A program made the position numbers and the translations under genes. This document shows positions 44,623 to 56,995 of a DNA stretch of 64,000 nucleotides, in pieces. Positions within the stretch are counted from its first letter, which is position 1. The number at the start of each line of letters is the position of its first letter. The notes under the pieces are model-generated. The model saw only the letters and a program-made list of their open reading frames with translations, was not told where the DNA came from and searched no databases. This DNA comes from Xiphias gladius (taxonomy: Eukaryota > Chordata > Actinopteri > Istiophoriformes > Xiphiidae), in the NCBI RefSeq assembly GCF_016859285.1, contig NC_053416.1:9128001-9192000 (forward strand), given 5' to 3'.

Positions 44623-44934
44623 ATAAATAGTTTATAGCACACTAAAGTTGCAAGCAGATTTAAGTATTTTATTAATGTATGTGTTAACAACTATAACTCC
44701 TCTTGTGGGCACCCGTAACCGGATGGTGGTGCATAAACAGATATTGAATGACAATGTAGTAGAACACATTTGTAACAGTAAAAAATATGTCTTCACAGGA
44801 GAAGTTATAATTGGTGACAAATACCGTATAAACACTAAAAAAATGTCCTTATAGCTGCTTAAAACCACATTATAGTATAGTTTATACTGCTTATAAAGGC
44901 TAAGTAGGGGGACTTATGGTATTGTAAATAGCTC

Positions 44935-45290
44935 CAAATAAAGACGATTTTCATTATTGATTAATTTGCAGATTATTTTCTTAATTAAACAATTAATTGT
45001 GTGGTCTATAAAATGCCAGAAAATAGTAAAAATGCCCATCAAAATTTCTTAAAGCCAAACGTGACATTTTCACATTTCTTGTATTTCCTGACCAAGAGTC
45101 CAAATCCCAAAAATATTCAGATTATAGTACTAAAATATAGACAAAGCAGCAAATCCTCTGAAAGCAGAGAATGTCTGGTGTTTTTGCTTGAACAATGACT
45201 TAGATGATCAACTGATTTTCAAAATAGTTGCCCTCTATATTTCTGTTGATCGACTAACCAATCAATCCACTAATTGTTTGAGCTCTGGAA
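44935..45290. repeat. Teleost MITE family A copy
   Basis: It carries TTTTCATTATTGATTAATTT, GTCTATAAAATGCCAGAAAA, TCCCAAAAATATTCAGAT and CAAAATAGTTGCC, all in family order. It lies in the intergenic region. Confidence 0.75.
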
Positions 45291-46165
45291 TAATTTGATA
45301 ATTAATTCTTGATACAAAACCATTTGAGCACCATGATAACCATGTGCTGATAGCATAAAGGCTTTTTTCCACAGAGGACAGTTTGACATGTCACAGAGGT
45401 GGGAGCACAGGCGTAAATAATAAAATTAATGATGGCTGAAGTCCATTTAGCTGCTTCAGTTTCAGGGTCCTGGTATCGTTCATGCTGGCTCACTGTCATG
45501 GTTTACTGGGACTCTTAGACAGAGCAGAGCTATCGTTAATGTTATCAGTAATACGTGCGCTTTTTCTACTATGACAAGTCAAAATGTCTGCTGCAAAAAA
45601 AAGATCTATTAAAAAAATTGAAAACAGACAACATGACAATAGAAATACTGTCCTGCCATCACTAGGCACATTGCATGAATTTAATAAAGTGCAAATCATA
45701 CAAAATGTCCCTAAGCCTTCTAGAGTGACTTTCTGAACCTGGAATACGGCTGCTGCAGCGAAAAAGCAGGTTGCCACTCTGGATAGTGCGATGTAAGTGT
45801 TCACAGACCCCGAGGCAAGGCTACTAATTACAGGCAAAAGCTGTGATCAACAGTGTTAAAATCAAAAGGCATCCATAAGAAACAGTAACGCTATTCGGTC
45901 TTTTTTGACCCACTCATTTCTTCACATTTTCGAAGTAGCATGTTGTACCATCAATGTGACGATTTCCGTTGAAGCGTCTTATGCGTAGGTTCCATCACGC
46001 GCTCTTGCGCAACTAACTCTAAATATCTAACTCACTTCCTGAAATCTACAGACAATCACAAGGTTACATCTCTCTCGTCTTAAGCTTTTTTTAGAATAAC
46101 TGCATCAGCTGTTGTTCGATGTCGGCCGAGACCTGCTGGAAGACAACGTCCCCTCTCCGCCCTCA

Positions 46166-47956
46166 TCACAGAGCAGTTTCTCCTTCTCCTGCCCCCATGT
46201 CCACCCTCCTGTGTACCCTGCTGTCTTCTATATCCTCCCACTCGTCCTCCATCCCGTCTCCTTCCTGCGTTCCGACGGGCCGGTTCAGGCGGAGGAGGCG
46301 GTATCTGAGCGGCACCAGGAAGAGGGCAGGGTCGGGCATGGGGTGTGGCCTCTGCGCTGACATCACTCGCTCCCGCGGGACGCAAGCTCTGACCCTCTCC
46401 TCTCTCGCCGTGACACGCCTTCTGTGTCTCGCCTCTGCTCGGCTGGGCGAGGCCGGAGGAGGTGGAGACAGAAGCCAGTCCGAGCCCCCCCCGTCATCAT
46501 CCTCATCCTCCTCATCTTCATCCTCGTCTTCCTCTCCTTCTTCTTCCTCCTTTCCTCTGGGTTCCTCCTCTCTCTCTGCAGCAGAGTCGGTCCTCTGCCG
46601 TTGCTGGAACAGTTTTAAGCGTGCAGTGTGGAGCTCGTGGCAGAGGGTCGTGGTGGTGACATTTTGGCGTTGCAGCTCACGACTCAGCAGCGTGATCTTG
46701 TGGCTGCGGCGTTTGAGCTCTTCCAGGAAACGCCGCTCTTCTTCCCGGAGGCTCCTACCGAGTGCCGATGTTCGTGCCCTGCCGGCCCGCAGCTCCCCAC
46801 GTACGGCGACCATCATGCACTGCTGGTCCTCTAGGAGACGCTCTGCAGCCTCACAGCGTGCTGCCAGCTCTGCTTCCTCCTCTGAGAATCACACATAAAC
46901 ACATAAAGTATGGACTGCAGTATTTATGCACAGATTCAGAAAATAGTGCAGATGTTGAGGAAATAGTTCCTTGGTCTGTATCTTACATTTCATCTGCTTT
47001 ATCAGTTCTTCTCATATTGCATTTCATACGGTTTTATTTTCTCTGTGTTCGTCTGTGCTCCTTCACTCTAATACAGCACTTATAAAGTTTTTTCATGGAG
47101 CACTGCATTTTCTTGTAGCAAACACTGGGCACGCTGTCATCCTGTCTTGCCCCGTCACACAATACTAACTAAGGACGCACTGAGCCAATCTTTTCTCCCC
47201 AAGAACCAATTGCGAAACCTCGGCTCAGCCCGCTGCTTGGAACTCATTGCTGGTCATTTTTTTCACGATGCCAAAGGATGCCGTGGCACTGAAAACTAAG
47301 TCAACGGCCTGCTGTGGCTGGATGAATGTAACTGCAGATACAGCTGTATCAAACCAGTGCATTCCTATTAGGAACAAATATAACGATAAAAGCCCAGATG
47401 CAACCCTACACTGCTAAAATAGGCGTAAATATAAGCAGAAATAATGTTTATAGTCATGCAAATGTATCAAAATAACATTCGAGAGCTCATCGTTGTAACT
47501 TTTCTCTTGTGAAGGCCTTGTGAACTTCCAGTCCTCCTCCGCACAGCCTTAGTGCTTTCCGCTCAGTGATTATGATATCAAATTTCAGCACCTCCCACGT
47601 ATCACTTTTCCCCGTCAGCAGGGAGTTGTAATATCTTACCTGCTGTGTTTCTGTCGGGAAACCCGGAGTCCAGCTCACAGCTTAGCTCTGCAGACAAGAG
47701 CGGTAGAAGCACAACAGGCAGCCAGACGGAAAAAGATAAGACAGGGTGACAGGCAGACAGACAGGTAGCCAAGTGGCTGAGAGACACAGAAAGAGATGCA
47801 GAGCAGCGGGCCACCGGCAGACTGACCATGACAACGCCTCTTCAGGTGTGTGATCTCCAGCTGCAGTCCCGTCAGCATGGCCAGGTGCTCCTGCTTCAGG
47901 AAGGCGATGCCTCTCTCCACACTGGCCACCTGCTGCTCCAGCCTCCCGGCGTCCAT
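46166..47956 (-). CDS. ccdc92b: ccdc92b, coiled-coil domain-containing 92B
   Basis: Exons 47827-47956, 47640-47687 and 46166-46881 give 894 nt, that is 297 codons plus stop, with matching phases. Exon 1 encodes MDAGRLEQQVASVERGIAFL and the coiled-coil start typical of CCDC92-family proteins. Exon 3 encodes RCEAAERLLEDQQCMMVAVR, then REEERRFLEELKRRSHK. A strongly acidic stretch follows (about residues 185-205, Glu/Asp run), and then the conserved C-terminal PMPDPALFLVPLRYRLLRL. The start has a good context (CAGCCATGG), and an acceptor at about 47980 shows that a noncoding exon lies upstream. The location next to cluh matches human CCDC92B. Biochemical function is unknown to me; paralogous CCDC92 is centriole-associated. 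Confidence 0.9.
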
Positions 47957-47999
47957 GGCTGAACCCCCACACGACCTGCACACAGGTGTTGGTGGCTGG

Positions 48000-50042
48000 A
48001 TGTATCGGGATTTCCCTGCACAGCTCTTTACATTACAAGGGGTGTCCCAGTCTGAGCTCTGACACAGAACAGTGCTGGGAGATTAAGCGTCAATTCCACG
48101 TGCAAACACATAACATGGCCTTTATTTATCAAAATAGAGTGATACACCATCTGTTAGTAGGCTCAATAGTTGGATTGTGTTCTATCATACCACTAATACC
48201 ATAAAGTCCTATAACACAGTGCTTTTCTGCAACATTTAAGAGGTTTACTGGGTAATTCTTATTTGCTAAAGCCTACCCTCTCATTTAACCTCATTGGCTT
48301 TATTTTTTCTCAGTGTAAGCTTCCCGATTGCTGGTGCTCGGTCTCGACCTGTAAGTGCAAATTCACAACACTCTGACCGTGGCCTACCGTGATACCGAGG
48401 CAGTATCCCACTCGAAGCGTTTCTCATGGATCCTCGTATCGCCCTGAGATCTCCGTCCTTGATGCTGCAGCGATGGAGAAAACAAAAGACCCGTGCGAAA
48501 ACCTCCAGTGCGCAAACTGCCGCTCGTTTCTCTTTTCTTTTCTTTTCTTTTTTTTTTTTTACGTTCTCAGGTGAGACGCCTCGCTGTTGCGGCGGGATGG
48601 CGTCTTTATAAGAGCTCGGAGGGATCCTGCAGCGGTCAGTCGGAATAACCTCCCCATAACCTTCTGGCTGTGCGCGCGGTAGGGTGCCGCTGCTGTGTTC
48701 ACAACAAAGCAGCCCGGTATGAGGGGTGATTAGTGCCACCGAGGAAGAGGAGGGGGAGGAGGAGGAGGAGGAGGAGGAGGAGCTAGATGGAAATGATGCC
48801 ACCAACCAAGAAAGAGAAAAAGACTTTGTTCTTTTCTTAATTTCCTAAGATGATAGCCAGTTCAAAGTCTCATCCCACTTCTGGTCTGCAATGCATTTGT
48901 AGATTTGTTTTCCCTCAGAGTTAAAGATTATTATATGCTGTTGATTTGTTAATTATCAGTGTATTTAAGTGTCAGCGGCGTTTCAATGTTGTAGCTGGTC
49001 GAAGAGGCAAAGGTTTCAACTCTTACTTACTATTACAAGTACTTATTATACACTGTTGGTAGTTTAATCAATAATGATGCACAATGTTTTATAATGTGAT
49101 AATATGATAATAAAATCCTAATCTGCAAAGTAGCTCGTTGCTATAGCTGTCAAATAACTGTGGCTGAGTAAAAAGTACAACATTTGCTCTGAAACGAAGT
49201 GGTGCAGAAAATGGAAATACTTAAGTAAGTGAATGTACTCAAGTACACTCACCTTCTAAGGTTTAAAGAAAATTCTTGGAAATTGTGGCATTCTCGAAAG
49301 TAAGGGTGCAGGAATTTTTCCGATCGACGATTATTAAATGATTATCTTCCCAATTAATCGTTTGTAAAATAGTGAAAATGCTTATTTTAATTATCCACAG
49401 CCCAAAGTGACATTTTCGGATCCCCAAAACCCAAAGATATTCAGTTTACTATCATGCATGATAAAGAAAAGCCTATGTTTAAGGTTTAACATTTATCATA
49501 TTTAATTCAAACTGATCTAGGCCACACACGGTATGAACAGCATCTCCCACAAGCCTTTAGTTGTTCATCTGTTTGATTTGTCACCACACACCACCTGGAT
49601 GACTGATGACTCGACACAGACACTACGACTGGTTGCATCCAAACACTTTCGTCGGACTGCTGCTATTCTCTTCACTAGTAAAGACCGGAGACAATTTGGA
49701 TGAGAAGAGATGTGTGACAGTGAAGAGTGGAGGGGATTAACCACGGCAATTCATGCTCCAGATCCATATATCATCATAAACTATCAACTTCAAATCAAAA
49801 AAATTTGCAGTAAATAAATTGAAGCTGTACATATGGACCATTAATTCCACAACATTTAACATTAGATAGATTGTGGAGAAAAGGGAAAACTGCACAAGTT
49901 CAGGTTGATTTTAGTTGTAGTGCTATGTGACATACTGGTTATAAGACATCATCTTTATACTTGTCCAGTGTAATTTTGCCGCGAATAATGCACAAATAAA
50001 TAATTTAACGTAGTCACAGCAGGTAGAATTGAATGGGTTTTT
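48000..50042. other. Interval between ccdc92b and fbxo40 copy A
   Basis: The left part (about 48.3-48.8 kb) is GC-richer and should contain the ccdc92b promoter and a noncoding first exon; a possible minus-strand donor, GTAGGC, is near 48387. A (GGA)n/(GAG)n run spans about 48740-48780. Further right are a repeat family B piece (49140-49260) and a MITE family A piece (49300-49475). No coding gene is supported. Confidence 0.5.
49300..49475. repeat. Teleost MITE family A, partial copy
   Basis: CGACGATTATTAAATGATTA, CCCAATTAATCGTTTGTAAA and CCCAAAGATATTCAGTTTAC match the left half of the family. The right end is missing. Confidence 0.65.
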
Positions 50043-53000
50043 TCATTGTTGACATCTGTTTCTATTGAAATGGTCGACGAGGCTCATCCTCTCTTGGCTG
50101 CACCGCTGTTTCTCACTCATGCCGGGGAGGGGAACAGGCTCGCTGTGCACAGAGGTCTCATAGTAAGGACAGACTTTTAGATGAGCAGATATAGGAGGGG
50201 TGTCGGTCATATGCCATGAATCCACTGAGGAGAAGAGTCGACTGAACTCCCATACCTGGAGAGAAACAGGAGAAGAGTCAGGAGGAAGGAAAAGGAAACA
50301 CTGGTCACAGTTAGTAGGGGATGGATCGGGTGATTTAGTGTGTCTGTCTCACAGGTTTGGCCCTCCACTTGGCTCCTCGGTGCGAGTAGGTCTTTCTCTC
50401 CCAGCGGAGGGTGACCATCCCTCTCTCCTGCAGCAGAGTGGAGCACACCTGCCTCATGAGCCGGGAAACCAGAGCCAGCTGGGACAAGGACATACTGTCC
50501 AGGAAGCTGGCCATGTGGCACAGCACCTCGTAGGGCAGCGAGCTCAGAGAGTCCTCCCCTCCTCCTCCCGGCCGACCTCCTCCTTCCCCCTGAGCAGTAG
50601 AGGAGTCCGCTGAGCTCCTGGACGGCTGGGAGGCATCACCCAGTGAGGCCACAGGGGTCAGACGCAAGTTGAAACTCCTCAGCTGCTGACTGTAGTGAGA
50701 AAAAAAAAAAAGAAAATAGTGATGATTCTATTTGCTGAGCCAAACGCAAGCACAAGACCAACACGAGTTTCGAGAGACCCAGATATATTGGAATCTGGAC
50801 CGATGACTGCGAGTTGTGCTCACTTGTAGGTGACTCTGGCTTCATGTGTGGAGGGCTGAAACCTCCTCTGGCTGTAGGTGCATCCCAGGTACGCCAGGGG
50901 GCATCTCTGCTCGAACCATCCGCTCAGGCACGTCTGGATGTCACTGTGGACGTTCCTGGAAAGGAGATGGTGGTTAATTCATTCATTAAACACACTTGGC
51001 ATGTCCCACAGCTAGGGAAAAAGGCATTCATATCCAAGCATCTTGCTGGTGGTGGACAAATGTGAAAGAAAATGAAAATAAAGATAGGACCTACTCTTAT
51101 TTGATATGAATCCTGCCAGTTAACATTTCCAATTGGGTGCAACATTTTGATAATCCAAAATCACTGAATTCTCAGCAACAACTCAACATGTATTACTGTA
51201 ATGTTAATCCTTTGAGATGAGAGAGATAAACTGCTGAAAATGACACATGTGACAGGAGTAAGGAGGCCAGCAGGAGTCACATTCACACCACAAACTCGGT
51301 CAAACCCAACCAGTAGTGTCCACAGGCACCTGAAATGTGTGGCGAACTCTCTGCGGTGGAAGGTGTGACCACAGAGGAAGGCGAAGACACAGCTGGCTCT
51401 GCTGTGTCTGCTGTTCACACTCTCTGCCTGCAGCTGCAGATGGAGCTTCAGCGGTCTCTCCGCCATCACCTCCGCCAGGGTCGTCTTACTATTGAACGGC
51501 GCCGAGCGGAACGAGTGCGTCTGTGTTCCCACGTCAACATAGAGCCCATCGACTGCCTTTGGCTCGCTGATCTGCATGGAAGCCAAACGAACACAAGACC
51601 TGATTAATTCTAGTTAAAGGACCATAACGATGTTTTTGCACGCATTTACGTTCCAGGATGCCTTTGTTTGCCACTTGTTTCCATAGTGCCTTACAAAGGT
51701 TGCTGTACCAAAATGAAACTACTTTATAAACAGTATGACAGTATGCAGGGGCTGATTTCTTACTTTTCCACACAATATGAAAATCTGAAATGCACCACAG
51801 AGAACATCTTTTCAAAAATAATGAATAATAAATTTGTTTTACTGGGGAATTTAAATTAGGCAGAAAACGATGAAGCCGTGTTACCATATTCCTTAAAAAA
51901 AAAACTATTACAGTAAAATATAGAGAAAAGACTTGACATTCTTAAGCCACGAGAGATGGTTGGATTTCCACTGAAGTACTGTAGACGATGGTGTTTTGCC
52001 ACTGACGATACTGTCTAAAGGCTAAAATGTCTGTGTATGTGTGAATTAATGGGGTCCAACCCAGTAAACTCTTGCAAGTGTTTCAAGTCGCTCCAAGTAT
52101 ACTGTTATGTGGGACTGAGAATTGAATTATGATGATAAGTGTTAATAGTCCTGTTAATGCTTTGGTCGAGATTATTTATCTGATGTTTAGATAGGGTTTA
52201 TGTATGTAACCTTGTATATGTGAAGAGGGCTGACTGTGCATGTGCAGTACAAAAGATAGATGACCACGTTGAGAAAGCAAAACCTGGAAAAAACTGAGTT
52301 ACGAGTGGTAAACGGTATGATATAGTGACAGACAGGTCAGATATTTCCATTTATTGCCTTTTTGAGAGACGCTCCGTGGGATTTATCTTATGGATGGAAA
52401 CTGCAACTTAAATGGACATGTGGATGTGAACAAATCACCAAAACCAGATCGGATCTCTTCTTTTTCTTGGATTTAAGTTAGATTCTGTCCCAGTAGTCTT
52501 ATCCCTTTAATGCAGTCTTATCCCTTTAATCAGGCGGCGACCCCTTAGATTTCCCAGGTTGGGAACCACGTCTTCAAGCTAAAGTTAGGAAATAAAGCAT
52601 GTAGCGAGAGGAGCAAGACAACAAGGTTTCTAGGAAAGGAGCTTGTCTCCGTTGCTCACTGTCTCCTCAATATTTTGAAACACTGGGATACATGTGGGTG
52701 GTTTCACAAGCAGTATGTTAGATGTTATTTATGCCTTGAACACTTAAAAAGATGTACAATCCTACTAACCTATTGTTCTCACTGCAGCTGCTACTATCAC
52801 TTTGGACAAAGAGAATTACACTTTTCAGAACCTGACATATTAAAGGAATGGCAACATGAAATACTCTATACATTAATATTCACATTTACACCATTATCTA
52901 CTATATAGTCCTCGATATTACTCAGTATTTTGTGTACCTAATTGTGAAATGTGAAAAGTACTGTATACATATGGTATCTGGTAATATGTGCCAGGGAACT

Positions 53001-55076
53001 ACAAAGTAAAACACCAGACATGGGGCTTTACTGAATTCCACTCGATATATTTTTATTTATACCGTCAAAAATATCTGACTGACCTTGTGACCCATGACCT
53101 CCTTCTCAGCGTAGCCGAGCAGGGTGGCTGCTGCCTCGTCACCGAACCAGCTCTCTATGTTGACCCCGAGGTCTGATGTGTCCACGCCGCAAGGCTCACT
53201 CTGAGCCCTCGCAGCCGTGTCGTAAAGATGAATCCGCCGCCTGTAGTGATAGCTGTCAGGGACCTTATAGGAAGAAACACATGAGAATATATTACATTAC
53301 ATTCTTTTGTAAATTGTTAGTGGGTCAGGTTGACTGTGGTATATTTTGCCAGTGCTTATTTTAAAGCTGTATTGGGCGACTTAGCACAACGGCGGCTGGA
53401 TTTGTTGGTACAAGGCAACTGTTTTAAAGGCTAATTGGCGCCATCCGACAAGCCCTTTGGTTGAAGCGTACTGACGCTGAAGGCTGAAGAAAAGATTTTA
53501 TTTTACAGCGAATAAATGTAGCTTGAAGTCATCACCTTGAAAGAGTGCAGGGTCTGGACTGGGATAGGCTTCAGGCTGCCATAGACAAAATCTTTGTCCC
53601 TTGGCGTACAGGCCTTGATTTGTCCGAAGGAAAGCAGCATGCGCCCATGATGCACCACATACATGTTGTAATCCCGCAGGCTGATCTCCTGCCCCAGACG
53701 CTCCAGCACCCCCTCGTGCCACGGCGCGTGCCCTGTCTTGCTTGTGTTAGGTGGAGGGCAGTTTTCACCATCCTTCTGTGTGTCTTTGTGATCTTCACCT
53801 GTTTTTTTCACCTCACTGTCCTGCCTCCCAGCCTCCTTTAAATCTCTCCTACTCTGGGCCTCCCCCTTCTCACCAGATTTTGGCTTTGGTTTAGGATTGT
53901 CAACGTTTGCCTGAGCGACAGCACAGCCACCTCTCTCCATGCCGAACATCATCTCACTCAGATTGTATTTCTCTTTACTGAGAACTAGGCCTTGACCCAC
54001 ACTGTTCTGTACAGTCTCTTCAACATCATTCTCACACGAGCTATTTTCTGAGGAAATGGAAGTGTGGAGACCCACGGGAGACCATACAAGGGGAGAGATT
54101 TTGAGACCCCAGAGGAGAAAAAAGAACAGAAATTACATAAACAAACTGCAATATTTTATGTGATTTGAATGATTGCCTGTAATGTACACTATATGTGCAT
54201 ATGAAGGATTTCATTCCAAAATTTCTTCTCCATATTTTTCTTATTAAAATTAATCAGTGTCACATATTAATCACATGTGATTTAATACTTGGAACCTCTG
54301 CTGCTGTGACACTAACAGTCACCCATAATGGACCATGCATCATTTTGTTAAAGGAGGCATCAGTGGTTATTTTAGTTGGCGATCTTATTTATTTTGGAAT
54401 GAAACAGTGCTACGTTTCACCTTTATTGGCATCATTGATTATGACACCACTGACAAACCCTCCCATTGCCATCTCTTCTTTCTCCTCCTCCTTTAGTTCC
54501 TCCTCCTCTTCTTCCTCCATCAGCTCTGGATAGAGGGGCTTCATTTTCAGGCGGCCATAAAGGTCTGACTGATCAACCAGGGCCATGGCAAGATCCAGAG
54601 CCTCCTCCTGCCCCTCATTTTCCCTCAGCACATTCTCCTTCAGGGCCATGTCGCTGTGTGGGTTTGTGTCATCAGTCGGCCAGCGGAGCCACTCCATGGA
54701 GCAACACACCACGCTGGCCGGACACACCTGGAGGTGAGCTGCCCGCGAGGAGCGCGGCATGTGGACCGGGCAGCCGTACCCAGCGTTGAGGCAAGGCACC
54801 CTCACGTTAGGGCAGAGCAGCAGGTGATCCTCCTCTTTGCACAGGTGGAAGAGAGCACCACAGTGCAGGCGGCAGGGGATGACTGAACAGCACACAGAGA
54901 CCTCCACCCGAGCCCTGCAGCGCCGGCTGTAGCAGGAATCACAGTGGACATGCTGTCGCACCTTGGAGGCTCGAGAACGATGGCTCTGATCGGATGAGAA
55001 AGATAGGGACCAAGCTAACATGAGAGAATAATTCAGGAACAAGATGGGGAGAGGAATTATATCTGTGACTCACCAT
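50043..55076 (-). CDS. fbxo40: FBXO40-like F-box protein, copy A (minus strand)
   Basis: FBXO40 is the muscle F-box subunit of an SCF E3 ligase. Exons: 55074-55076 (ATG only), 54421-54985, 53536-54047, 53084-53263, 51330-51571, 50824-50955, 50353-50689, 50043-50255. They total 2184 nt, 727 codons plus stop. Residues about 12-105 are a Cys/His-rich TRAF-type zinc-finger region (HVHCDSCYSRRC, HLCKEEDHLLLCP, HLQVCPASVVCCSMEW). The middle keeps DYNMYVVHHGRMLLSFGQ and KACTPRDKDFVYG. Residues about 480-540 are a second zinc-finger-like segment (FLCGHTFHRREF, WFEQRCPLAYLGCTYSQRRF). The F-box lies at about 592-640 (SSLPYEVLCHMASFLDSMSL). The C-terminus is PISAHLKVCPYY and onward. A further noncoding exon likely ends at 56165 (donor GTAAGACC). 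It is paired head to head with copy B. Confidence 0.93.
53264..53535 (-). other. Intron 3 of fbxo40 copy A, absent from copy B
   Basis: A 272-bp phase-0 intron splits HSFK from VPDSY. In copy B the homologous residues RTFK|VPVSF are contiguous in the genome. The acceptor is CTATAAG. Confidence 0.8.
54048..54420 (-). other. Intron 2 of fbxo40 copy A, absent from copy B
   Basis: A GTGAAACG donor at 54420 and a TTTCCTCAG acceptor at 54048 bracket 373 bp between the codons for DANK and ENSSC. Copy B encodes the equivalent stretch within one uninterrupted 1206-nt exon. Confidence 0.75.
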
Positions 55077-56995
55077 ACCAACAGGACTTTGAATCAGACG
55101 TTTTGTAATCCTGCAAGAGAGACAGAGAAAATTGACATGCAGATCCAAACTTTAAACAGTAACATCCGGCCTAAATAGTGAATGAGATCAGTGAATCTCA
55201 ACCTTTTTCACTGGTGACCCCTGAAAACAAAGCAATGTACTCCATTGTCACCGGTTGCATACGTCAGATTATTATGATCAGGTTCCTTTCACACCTGTTT
55301 TACTTGAATGGTTTTTTAAAGGCCTGAAGTGGTAAAACTTCCAGTAATTCAACGAAAAAAACAGGAGTAAGAGTCTACAGCTGTGCAGGCAGCTCTGTGA
55401 GGCTGCACTTAGACACAGCAGTGCTTTGATCAAACCCTAACGTGAACATACTAAGTTGCTTATATTTTCCAGGTGTAATGTCAACCAAGTTCACCATCTT
55501 AGTTTAGTGTGTTAGCATGCCAGCATTAGCCAACTGTCCAAAGAAAGTGTTGGACAAATAAAAATTTTGACTTGACGATGGCGCTACTTGAACAGTCAGG
55601 GAATCACCGAAGTTTTTACAGTTCATCCTGAGGGTAACATGAATGTATGAACGCAATTTCATGGCAATCCATCCAATTGTTGTTGGGATATTTCAGTCTG
55701 GACCAAAGCAGTGGGCTGAACAAAAGAGAGACCATCTCATCCATAGAGCCATGATCAGGGAACCAGTGACAAAGGCCACACAACCAGTCAGCAGCACAAA
55801 ACGACAATTATGGGAAGCATTTTCACAATCATGCACTAAGCATAGGACACATTTTACTTGGCTCCAAAGCACTCATACAAAAATGCACTAAAACTTACTT
55901 ATTCCACCTTGTTACTGTGAAATGACAAACTGATATTCAAAGTAAATGGTAAACTATGGGCCTGTATAGTAGTGTTCAGATTAATGTCCTGTGGCACCGT
56001 GAATAAGTCAGACAAGCACCAAAAGCAACTGAAATATTTAACTTCTACAGTCTTATTACTTGTCAGAGTAGTTTCACTGTACTGATTGACAAAATAGAAA
56101 AAATTATCAAAGTATTTCAACACATTCACAATGGGCTCAAACCTTATCTAGATAAAGGTCTTACCAAGTCGCCGCCGCAGACGTGCTGGTTCCTCTCACA
56201 TTTGGTTTTATAACTTTGCTTTCAGTCCCTGTGCTCTTATAACTGGAAGGTTAAAATTAGCCAAGCAGCACGAAGCAGGTTCATCAGGAGAAATAACAAC
56301 CTCCCAGTTTCTCACTCTGCTGCAGTGGAATCAAGCCACAGCCACTAAACTCTATTAAAAACACCTTATCTCTTCATTCTGGGGCTGAATGAATGTGTCT
56401 GAACTCTTGTTTCCAGTACGTAATAAATAGTCAATCTTCTGTTGGAATGACTGCAGTAAAATACACACTAATAATGTTTTGATGATTCTAAAATCTCCAC
56501 TAGAGGACACTGTTTGGATGTCAAATCGAACCCAGTCTCACTTTGCTCTCGGCACAGGTTGAAATCAATTGTCAGCAGCACCACAATATGCACCAGGGGG
56601 AGGAAGGTGAGAGAGATTTCCTGATGGCTGAGCGGACTGGTAACCCAAACCATGTTTCCGACCACCTGTGTAACATTTCTCGGTCAGTACTCAGCTCTAT
56701 TTATAACACCACACACAGCACAAACAGACACTTGGTCTCTGAAGCACAGGACGGAGCGCAGGCAGCATGTTTTTCTCCTTTCCAACTCTTACAGCGGTAG
56801 GTTTAAGTCTGTAATTCATTGTTCCCATTGACTCTACTGCTACAGGACTCTCCTGCTATCCTGGCATGGTGTATTTACATGCATGTTTTAAAAGCTGATT
56901 GTTATGTGAGACTTTGAGATTCACACTTTTCCTCTCTATTTGCAGCACAGACAGCTACAGATTTAAAAATAAACTGGTGCAAGAGGATCTGAAGG
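55077..56995. promoter_or_regulatory. Bidirectional promoter interval of the fbxo40 pair
   Basis: Copy A reads left and copy B right from this 1.9-kb interval. For copy B, CTATTTATAA (56697-56706) fits both a TATA box and a MEF2 site, and an E-box CACCTG lies at 56663-56668. An upstream noncoding exon could end at about 56795 (GCG|GTAGGT), and a second exon (56946-56998) ends with the ATG. For copy A, a noncoding exon may end at about 56165 (GACTTG|GTAAGACC), and the ATG exon spans about 55074-55111. MEF2 and E-box sites suit a muscle gene, which is inference from mammalian FBXO40. Confidence 0.5.
55480..55770. repeat. Percomorph dispersed repeat copy (ATTTCATGGCAATCCATCCA type)
   Basis: GTTAGCATGCCAGCATTAGC, AATTTCATGGCAATCCATCC and ATTTCAGTCTGGACCAAAGC match the copies at 37.2-37.8 kb and, in the left part, 12.4 kb. 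It lies upstream of fbxo40 copy A, between its start exon and the putative first exon. Confidence 0.75.

Larger units (their letters stand above)
43400..46165. other. Intergenic stretch between cluh and ccdc92b
   Basis: No supported gene. It holds a TA microsatellite (44575-44619), a MITE family A copy (44935-45290) and AT-rich unique sequence. The right end should include the 3' UTR of ccdc92b, whose stop codon is at 46166. Confidence 0.6.

Noticed and set aside
45496-45837. 113-codon minus-strand hydrophobic frame
   Set aside because: No similarity I can name. It is isolated in intergenic sequence between repeats, and a membrane-like composition is common in chance T-rich frames.
46119-46898. 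259-codon open frame on the plus strand, serine-rich
   Set aside because: It is the antisense of the ccdc92b last exon; the poly-Ser is the complement of the Glu/Asp-coding run. It has no independent support.
48281-48805. 174-codon minus-strand frame starting with poly-Ser
   Set aside because: It arises from a (GGA)n-type repeat and GC-rich promoter sequence, and has no similarity or splice logic.
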